From assembly GCA_021160885.1 (NCBI GenBank), contig JAGHBR010000094.1:1-11157 (forward strand): a stretch of 11,157 nt of DNA, written 5' to 3'. Under the pieces are notes generated by a model. The model saw nothing but the letters and a program-made list of their open reading frames with translations. It was not told the origin of the DNA and made no database searches. Source of the stretch: Caldisericaceae bacterium. Its GTDB lineage: Bacteria > Calditrichota > Calditrichia > Calditrichales > Calditrichaceae. This document shows, piece after piece, positions 6,604 to 11,157 of the stretch. The position numbers were made by a program, and so were the translations under genes. Each line of letters begins with the position of its first letter. The stretch's first letter is position 1.

Positions 6604-6703
6604 TAAAGTCCGGATCAGAAGTCTGCTAAATCCCGACTAAGTGTCGATCCATAATATTAAAAATATTCAGTGAGCAAAAATTTTATTTGCTCACCGGACT
6701 TTA
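6604..6703. other. Nested inverted repeats: possible structured RNA, enhancer or small mobile element
   Basis: TAAAGTCCGG (6604-6613) is perfectly complementary to CCGGACTTTA (6694-6703) and would close a 100-base domain. Inside lie three hairpins: CGAC/GTCG (6634-6637, 6643-6646), AATATT/AATATT (6653-6658, 6662-6667) and TGAGCAAA/TTTGCTCA (6671-6678, 6686-6693, seven-base loop). The last hairpin abuts the closing stem with no gap, as in coaxially stacked junctions. GGATC (6612-6616) can alternatively pair with GATCC (6646-6650), competing with the closing stem. No T run follows, so it is not a terminator. It lies 82 bp before the hydrolase start and about 140-240 bp upstream of the ferredoxin's sigma-54-like site. 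It matches no riboswitch class I can recognise. Confidence 0.6.
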
Positions 6704-6785
6704 AATTGGATTGAAACTGTGCCTCATTAGATTCTTTTAAATTGCATAAAATGCCAGATTCCAATATATTAGGTACGGAGGTTAT

Positions 6786-7661
6786 ATGGTAAAGATTGTT
6801 TTGTACATCATACTACTCAGCATTGTAGGGATTGTGGCCTTTTTTATTTTGCTGAACAGTATTCTGCACCGCATTTTTCATCATCCACCTGTGGAAAATA
6901 AACGTTCACCGGAGGATTTAAAATTAAAATTTAATGAACACTTCATTGAAACCGTGCATCATAAAAAATTGCAGGTTTTTGAATTGCCGGCCGCTAAACA
7001 AAGCGACCTTGCTTTTTTGTGCGTTCATGGCTGGGCCAATACGGTGGACAATTTTCTGGAAATTGCTTCCCATCTTGTTAAATGGGGTACGGTTTACCTG
7101 CTCAATACGCGCAACCATGGCCAGAGTGATCCTGAAATCACCATGACAATTGTCAAATATGAGACCGATGTTCGTCGCACGCTCGATTTTATTCAAAGCA
7201 GATTAGGTAAAAAAGTTAAAATTATTCTTTTAGGTCACTCGCTGGGGGGCGCAGCTTCTTTATTAACGGCTCATGATGAGCGGCGTGTCGCCGCGGTGGT
7301 TTCCATTAGCTCTTTTGCCGATATGAAAAAGATTTTACATGATGGTTTTCTGAAAAGCAATGTGCCCAAATGGTTTATTAATAGCTTGTTGACTTACATT
7401 GAATTCCGGATCGGTCGTACCTTAAAGGATGTTTCTCCGGCAGAGATTATTAAAGACCTTTCCATTCCAGTGTTGCTTATTCATGGTACCAAGGACGAAG
7501 TGGTTGAATTTAGCGAGATGGAAAAGATTTTTAAAGAAGCCAAAAAAGGATTGGCAGAAAAATACGTGGCCAAAGGACACACGCACTCTTCGCTTTTAAA
7601 CGATGAAAACGTAGCAGTGGCTATTGAAAACTTTGTAAAAGATAAATTTGTTAAATCGTGA
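6786..7661 (+). CDS. Membrane-anchored alpha/beta hydrolase (serine hydrolase)
   Basis: A 291-residue protein. Residues 4-24 form one hydrophobic helix preceded by a single Lys, so it is probably an N-terminal membrane anchor or an uncleaved signal; no lipobox is visible. The alpha/beta-hydrolase fold follows. HGW at 81-83 is the oxyanion-hole region after a beta strand, then NTRNHGQSD (107-115), the nucleophile elbow GHSLGG (150-155) with Ser152, the acid Asp237 in HGTKDEVV (233-240), and the base His265 or His267 in KGHTHSS (263-269). The triad is complete, so it should be active on esters, thioesters or similar bonds, but the substrate is not identifiable. GGAGG (6777-6781) precedes ATG 6786. 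It is divergent from the ferredoxin gene and lies 67 bp upstream of fabH in the same direction. A link to fatty-acyl metabolism is possible but unproven. Confidence 0.85.
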   Translation: MVKIVLYIILLSIVGIVAFFILLNSILHRIFHHPPVENKRSPEDLKLKFNEHFIETVHHKKLQVFELPAAKQSDLAFLCVHGWANTVDNFLEIASHLVKWGTVYLLNTRNHGQSDPEITMTIVKYETDVRRTLDFIQSRLGKKVKIILLGHSLGGAASLLTAHDERRVAAVVSISSFADMKKILHDGFLKSNVPKWFINSLLTYIEFRIGRTLKDVSPAEIIKDLSIPVLLIHGTKDEVVEFSEMEKIFKEAKKGLAEKYVAKGHTHSSLLNDENVAVAIENFVKDKFVKS

Positions 7662-7718
7662 TCATGAACAGGATTATGTTTTGTAAGCTGTTTAGAATAC
7701 TGAAAATTTTACAACCAT

Positions 7719-7723
7719 GGAGG
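7719..7723 (+). promoter_or_regulatory. Ribosome binding site that fixes the fabH start
   Basis: GGAGG lies five bases before ATG 7729. An in-frame ATG at 7717 overlaps this site and has no Shine-Dalgarno of its own, so 7729 is the start. Confidence 0.85.
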
Positions 7724-7728
7724 ATAAA

Positions 7729-8733
7729 ATGAGAAAATCGATTATTCGGGGCGTAGGGCGTTACTTGCCTGAAAAAGTGGTAACCAATTTTGATCTGGAA
7801 AAGATGATGGACACATCGGATCAATGGATCAGGGAAAGAACGGGTATTGAGGAACGTCGTTTTGCTGATGTTGAAAATGGGGAAACAACTTCATACATAG
7901 GGGCGCAGGCAGCTAAAAAAGCTCTGGACATGGCTGGTCTGAAACCTTCGGACATAGATTTTATCATTTTTGCTACCTTAAGTCCTGATTATTTCTTTCC
8001 TGGTTCGGGATGTCTATTGCAAGAACATTTGGAACTGTTTGGCATTGGGGCGATGGACATTCGCAATCAATGTACAGGTTTTGTTTATGGATTAGCAACC
8101 GCAGACCAATTTATTAAAGCTGGCATGTACAACAATATTCTGGTAGTGGGCGCCGAAGTCCACAGTAGCGGTTTAAATATGACCACCGAGGGCCGTGATG
8201 TGGCCGTTTTATTTGGTGACGGCGCCGGTGCTGTGGTTGTTTCGGCACATGAAGACAATGATGGTCGTGGTATTTTAAGCAATCATTTACATGCTGATGG
8301 CCGCTTTGCTCGCGAACTCTGGGTCGAATCTCCTGGTTCTCGATATCGACCATACGTCTCGGAAGAAATATTAAAGTCAGGAAAAGTTTATCCTAAAATG
8401 AATGGGCGTTATGTATTTAAGCATGCTGTAACACGCTTTCCCGAAGTTATTTTGGAAGCTCTGGAAGCTGCGGGTGAAAAAATTGAAAATGTTGATCTGG
8501 TCATTCCGCATCAGGCGAATCAGCGTATTACAGAAGCCGTGCAGATGCGCCTTGGTTTGCCAAAAGAAAAGGTCTTTTCTAACATTCACAAGTATGGCAA
8601 TACCACAGCGGCTTCCATTCCCATTGCCATGAGCGAAGCCCTGGAGCAAGGATTAATTAAAGAAGGCAACTTAATTTGCCTGGCTTCCTTTGGCAGCGGG
8701 TTTACCTGGGCCTCATCATTAATTAGATGGTGA
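7729..8733 (+). CDS. fabH: 3-oxoacyl-[acyl-carrier-protein] synthase III (KAS III)
   Basis: A 334-residue thiolase-fold enzyme, slightly above the usual 315-330. It should condense an acyl-CoA primer with malonyl-ACP to begin fatty acid synthesis in the cytoplasm. The Cys-His-Asn triad is complete: Cys115 in RNQCTGF, His261 in IPHQANQR, Asn291 in HKYGNTTAAS. The N-terminal SDQWIRERTGIEERR (30-44) and C-terminal FGSGFTWAS (321-329) are family hallmarks. The nucleophile context QCTGF differs from the ACAGF of E. coli FabH. It also occurs in other KAS III-like enzymes, so primer choice (acetyl versus branched or longer acyl) cannot be read from the sequence. No fabD, fabG or acpP adjoins it, so it is a detached fab gene. 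It lies 67 bp after the hydrolase gene and ends just before a terminator. Confidence 0.92.
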   Translation: MRKSIIRGVGRYLPEKVVTNFDLEKMMDTSDQWIRERTGIEERRFADVENGETTSYIGAQAAKKALDMAGLKPSDIDFIIFATLSPDYFFPGSGCLLQEHLELFGIGAMDIRNQCTGFVYGLATADQFIKAGMYNNILVVGAEVHSSGLNMTTEGRDVAVLFGDGAGAVVVSAHEDNDGRGILSNHLHADGRFARELWVESPGSRYRPYVSEEILKSGKVYPKMNGRYVFKHAVTRFPEVILEALEAAGEKIENVDLVIPHQANQRITEAVQMRLGLPKEKVFSNIHKYGNTTAASIPIAMSEALEQGLIKEGNLICLASFGSGFTWASSLIRW

Positions 8734-8737
8734 AAAA

Positions 8738-8761
8738 AGTGTAAGAGTATAAGAGTTAAGG
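8738..8761 (+). repeat. Three-unit 8-bp degenerate tandem repeat after fabH
   Basis: AGTGTAAG, AGTATAAG and AGTTAAGG run end to end starting four bases after the fabH stop. Period, AGT core and position directly after a gene resemble the 5984-6031 array. The third unit forms the left arm of the fabH terminator. An inverted echo, AAGAGTTA (8751-8758) against TAACTCTT (8823-8830), extends the symmetry beyond the terminator. Confidence 0.55.
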
Positions 8762-8797
8762 GACTGATTCTATTCTTGATTGGTCCCTTAATTTTTT
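8756..8797 (+). terminator. Rho-independent terminator after fabH
   Basis: TTAAGGGAC (8756-8764) is perfectly complementary to GTCCCTTAA (8783-8791), and six T follow (8792-8797). It begins 22 bp after the fabH stop. The 18-base loop is longer than typical but can pair internally (GATT... is partly self-complementary only weakly). Confidence 0.75.
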
Positions 8798-8863
8798 AAC
8801 TCTGATATTCCATTCCTTTTTGTAACTCTTTTACCTTTTCCGCAACCAATATAACGAAAAGTT

Positions 8864-8891
8864 TTGATTTTTCGCCTAAATTTGCTAAAAT
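8864..8891 (+). promoter_or_regulatory. Probable sigma-70-type promoter of ftsH
   Basis: TTGATT (8864-8869) and TAAAAT (8886-8891) are separated by 16 bases, giving a start near 8898 and a leader of about 29 bases with the ribosome binding site. A dyad CGAAAA (8855-8860) / TTTTCG (8869-8874) overlaps the -35 element and might be an operator. No CIRCE element is present, so HrcA heat-shock control is not indicated here. Confidence 0.5.
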
Positions 8892-8915
8892 AAAAAGAAT
8901 TTATTTTGACCATCA

Positions 8916-8921
8916 GGGAGG
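8916..8921 (+). promoter_or_regulatory. Ribosome binding site that fixes the ftsH start
   Basis: GGGAGG lies five bases before ATG 8927. The frame is open back to TTG 8906, but that codon precedes the Shine-Dalgarno, so translation should begin at 8927. Confidence 0.88.
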
Positions 8922-8926
8922 TAGTA

Positions 8927-10837
8927 ATGGAAAAACGTGTTAAATTTTCAATCTGGTACTACTTGTTGATAGTCCTTCTCATTTTGTTTTTTGATTTACT
9001 GTTCTTTTCTGGCCCTAAAGTGCAGGAAATTTCCTACAAACAGTTCCGTGACTATCTGTCTGAGGGTAAAATTGAAAGCGTAGTTTTAACTAAGGATAAA
9101 ATTTACGGCTTATTAAAAAGCAACGACAGTACCAAAGTCGTTAAAAATGGCGAATTTAAACCTGCCTTAAAACATACCCCCTGGCATTTGAATTTAGAAA
9201 AATACGCTAAAGAATATGAAAAACAGGTTAAACGCCAATTTATTGTCATCCGTGTAGAAGATAAAAATCTAATCCAGGATCTGCAGGCCGCTGGAGTAGA
9301 TTACCGTGGAAAACTTACCAGCGACTGGTTTACTAATTTCCTTTTAAACTGGATTATTCCTTTTGGAATTCTGTTCTTAATCTGGGGGTACGCTTTCAGC
9401 AAAATGGGTAAAGGACCTGGCGTGTTGAATATTGGCAAAAGCCGGGCTAAGATATATGAGTTTGATCCGGAAAAGCGCGTCACTTTTAAAGACGTAGCCG
9501 GTATTGATGAGGCGGTGGAAGAGGTGAAGGAAGTAGTAAATTTCTTAAAAGAGCCGGAAAAGTATACGCGTCTTGGCGCCCGGTTACCTAAAGGCATTTT
9601 GCTGGTCGGACCTCCAGGCACAGGTAAAACTTTGCTGGCCCGTGCTGTGGCCGGTGAGGCCGGCGTGCCTTTCTTTAGCATGAGCGGTTCGGATTTTGTT
9701 GAAATGTTTGTAGGGGTAGGCGCCGCCCGCGTACGAGACCTGTTCAATGAGGCCAAAGCCAAAGCCCCGTGTATTATCTTTATTGATGAATTGGACGCCA
9801 TTGGTAAAAGCCGTTCCGGTAAAGTGGCCATTAGCGGTGGTTATGATGAACGGGAAAATACCTTGAACCAGTTGTTGATCGAAATGGATGGCTTTGATCC
9901 AAAATCGGGTATTGTGATTATGGGCGCTACCAACCGGCCGGAAATTCTTGATCCCGCCTTGCTGCGGCCCGGTCGTTTTGACCGGCAGATTCTGGTGGAT
10001 CGTCCTGATTTTAAAGGTCGCGTTGATATTTTAAAGGTGCACACGCGCAATTTGATTTTGGGCGATGATGTTGACTTAGAACAGATTGCGGCTATGACAA
10101 CCGGCTTTGTAGGCGCTGACCTGGCCAACCTGTGTAACGAAGCTGCCTTAATGGCTTCGCGTAAGGGAAAAGACAAAATTACCATGGAAGATTTTCATGA
10201 AGCTTTCGAACGCGTGGTGGCTGGTCTGGAAAAGAAAAATCGTGTGATTAACGAACATGAACGCAAAATTGTGGCCTTTCATGAGTCGGGCCATGCCATC
10301 GTCGGTTATTTGACGCCTGGCGCTGAACGGGTGCAAAAAGTGTCCATTGTGCCGCGTGGTCTGGGCGCCCTGGGTTATACGCTGCAAACGCCAACTGAAG
10401 ATCGATTCTTAATGTCTCGCAAGGAATTGATGGGTAAAATTAAAGGGCTTTTAGGTGGCCGTGCTGCTGAACAAATTATTTTTGGTGAAATTTCCACCGG
10501 TGCCTCCAATGACTTAGAGCGGGCTACCAAAATCGCACGTAGCATGATCGTTGTTTATGGTATGAGCAAGCGGTTGCCCAATCTTTCGCTGGTGCAAAAC
10601 ACGGCCGGACAATTTTTAGGTCAGGGGCCCGATTTGACTCCACATTCCGAAAAAATAGAGCAGATGATCGACGAGGAAGTATTGGAAATCATTGATCAGT
10701 GCTACAAAGAGGATTTAGAGTTGTTGGAAAAAAACCGTGACAAATTGGAAGCCATGGCCCAGAGATTATTGGAAAAAGAAAACATTGATGCTAAAGATGT
10801 ACAGGAGATTATGGAAGGGAAAACTGAAAAGGTTTAA
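8927..10837 (+). CDS. ftsH: ATP-dependent zinc metalloprotease FtsH
   Basis: A 636-residue inner-membrane AAA+ protease (E. coli 644), forming hexamers that extract and degrade misassembled membrane proteins and some soluble regulators. A transmembrane helix (about 7-27) is followed by a periplasmic FtsH-ext domain (about 32-130) and a second helix (about 136-158). The AAA domain shows Walker A GPPGTGKT (228-235), the pore-loop motif FVG (261-263), Walker B IIFIDELDAIG (283-293) and the second region of homology with arginine fingers Arg350 and Arg353. The protease domain has the zinc site HESGH (452-456), with Asp529 in GASNDLERAT as third ligand. All catalytic residues are intact. The start is ATG 8927, chosen by its Shine-Dalgarno. 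It appears monocistronic, with its own promoter candidate and the fabH terminator upstream. No tilS or hpt, frequent partners in other bacteria, is adjacent, and no intrinsic terminator is evident downstream. Confidence 0.97.
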   Translation: MEKRVKFSIWYYLLIVLLILFFDLLFFSGPKVQEISYKQFRDYLSEGKIESVVLTKDKIYGLLKSNDSTKVVKNGEFKPALKHTPWHLNLEKYAKEYEKQVKRQFIVIRVEDKNLIQDLQAAGVDYRGKLTSDWFTNFLLNWIIPFGILFLIWGYAFSKMGKGPGVLNIGKSRAKIYEFDPEKRVTFKDVAGIDEAVEEVKEVVNFLKEPEKYTRLGARLPKGILLVGPPGTGKTLLARAVAGEAGVPFFSMSGSDFVEMFVGVGAARVRDLFNEAKAKAPCIIFIDELDAIGKSRSGKVAISGGYDERENTLNQLLIEMDGFDPKSGIVIMGATNRPEILDPALLRPGRFDRQILVDRPDFKGRVDILKVHTRNLILGDDVDLEQIAAMTTGFVGADLANLCNEAALMASRKGKDKITMEDFHEAFERVVAGLEKKNRVINEHERKIVAFHESGHAIVGYLTPGAERVQKVSIVPRGLGALGYTLQTPTEDRFLMSRKELMGKIKGLLGGRAAEQIIFGEISTGASNDLERATKIARSMIVVYGMSKRLPNLSLVQNTAGQFLGQGPDLTPHSEKIEQMIDEEVLEIIDQCYKEDLELLEKNRDKLEAMAQRLLEKENIDAKDVQEIMEGKTEKV

Positions 10838-10948
10838 AAAGGAAAATTAATAAGATGTGTTAAAATGGAATGTGGAGAAAGATAAATTTTAAGTTTGTTT
10901 CTTTGCATCTAACTTCTCTTAAATTATCCCGATATGTCTAAAAATACT
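10838..10948. other. AT-rich spacer after ftsH, no gene seen
   Basis: This is the first part of a 320-bp gene-free end of the window. I see no coding frame, promoter pair or T-tract terminator here. The rest of the gap is filled by the hairpin-rich repeats at 10949-11019 and 11071-11146. Confidence 0.4.
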
Positions 10949-11019
10949 TTTGTCCACCAATTTATTGGTGGGCAAAGGTTATTGTTTTGCTTTAGAACAA
11001 TATGAGCCCCGGAAGGGGC
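10949..11019. repeat. Three-hairpin palindromic intergenic repeat
   Basis: Three stem-loops lie close together. First, TTTGTCCACCAA with TTGGTGGGCAAA (10949-10960, 10965-10976), one T-G wobble, four-base loop. Second, ATTGTT/AACAAT (10981-10986, 10996-11001). Third, GCCCC-GGAA-GGGGC (11006-11019), whose loop is of the GNRA type. None is followed by a T run, so they are not ordinary terminators. Compact multi-hairpin blocks of this kind are typical of interspersed REP-like elements; membership of a genome-wide family is inferred. Confidence 0.6.
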
Positions 11020-11070
11020 CAAAGAAAACAAAAAGGAAAGCTTTGAAATAATAATTTTTATTAAGAAACT

Positions 11071-11146
11071 CCCCCCCTGTTTCCCCCTCTCTTTATTAAA
11101 GAGAGGGGGACTTAACCCATCTTGAACAGGAAAGTGCGTTAAGTCC
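11071..11146. repeat. C-rich long-stem palindromic repeat
   Basis: CCCCCTCTCTTT (11083-11094) and AAAGAGAGGGGG (11098-11109) form a perfect 12-bp stem with a three-base loop. A second pair, GGACTTAAC (11108-11116) with GTTAAGTCC (11138-11146), overlaps its end. CCTGTT (11076-11081) can pair with AACAGG (11125-11130). Seven C at 11071-11077 precede the stem. The pattern resembles the C-run/G-run palindromic repeats scattered between genes in many environmental bacterial genomes. No coding function is likely. Confidence 0.6.
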
Positions 11147-11157
11147 TTAAAAAACAA

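Noticed and set aside
6706..6722. Sigma-54 promoter before the hydrolase (TTGG ... GTGC)
   Set aside because: GG-to-GC distance is one base too long and the flanking bases do not match; spacing is critical for sigma-54.
6742..6770. TTGCAT-17-TATATT as promoter of the hydrolase gene
   Set aside because: The hexamers look good, but transcription would start at the GGAGG ribosome binding site, leaving almost no leader. Kept out of the feature list as doubtful.
8820..8915. CIRCE heat-shock operator before ftsH
   Set aside because: No TTAGCACTC/GAGTGCTAA pair is present; only a weak CGAAAA/TTTTCG dyad is seen.
9301..9831. 176-codon minus-strand reading frame
   Set aside because: It lies wholly inside the conserved AAA domain of ftsH; it is an antisense shadow of Gly/Ala-rich codons.
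10924..11157. 77-codon minus-strand reading frame at the window end
   Set aside because: It is a translation of the palindromic repeats and has no independent coding evidence.

Overview
The window is a gene-dense bacterial chromosome segment with moderate GC content (mid-40s by eye). It holds eight intact protein genes, one gene broken by a stop codon, and several AT-rich intergenic stretches full of hairpins and short repeats. Nearly all genes have strong AGGAG-type ribosome binding sites. The gene set is housekeeping or central metabolism: ornithine aminotransferase, a TrhP-type U32 protein, FabH, FtsH, a bacterial ferredoxin and an NtrC-type regulator. No phage, plasmid, transposase, CRISPR, tRNA or rRNA feature is visible. 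The style, with Lys/Glu-rich proteins and palindromic intergenic repeats, suggests a Gram-negative-type bacterium of the Calditrichota/Bacteroidota-Chlorobi neighbourhood. That placement is an impression, not a proven assignment.

Layout. (1) 82-2107: a short-chain dehydrogenase reading frame interrupted by an in-frame TAG, followed 30 bp later by rocD (ornithine aminotransferase) and a clear intrinsic terminator. (2) 2108-4417: an intergenic region with a possible promoter, then trhP and a creatininase-family amidohydrolase 21 bp apart, probably one operon. (3) 4418-5980: an intergenic region, then a lone sigma-54-dependent response regulator with no kinase in view. (4) 5981-6785: a gene-poor stretch. 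It contains an 8-bp tandem array, a minus-strand terminator, a 56-residue 2[4Fe-4S] ferredoxin on the minus strand, a sigma-54-like promoter in front of that ferredoxin, and an unusual set of nested inverted repeats. (5) 6786-8797: a membrane-anchored alpha/beta hydrolase, then fabH and a terminator that grows out of a second octamer array. (6) 8864-10837: a promoter candidate and ftsH. (7) 10838-11157: no gene, but a dense cluster of hairpins that looks like two adjacent interspersed palindromic repeats.

How the parts relate. Most neighbours do not form one pathway. The most suggestive link is around 4631-6700. A sigma-54 activator gene lies tail-to-tail with a ferredoxin gene whose upstream region has a near-consensus -24/-12 element. 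A perfect 8+8 bp dyad sits about 200 bp farther upstream, the usual geometry of an enhancer site. I did not find a clearly new multi-gene system. The items most worth a second look are the broken SDR gene, the 6604-6703 structure, the sigma-54/ferredoxin arrangement and the octamer arrays.
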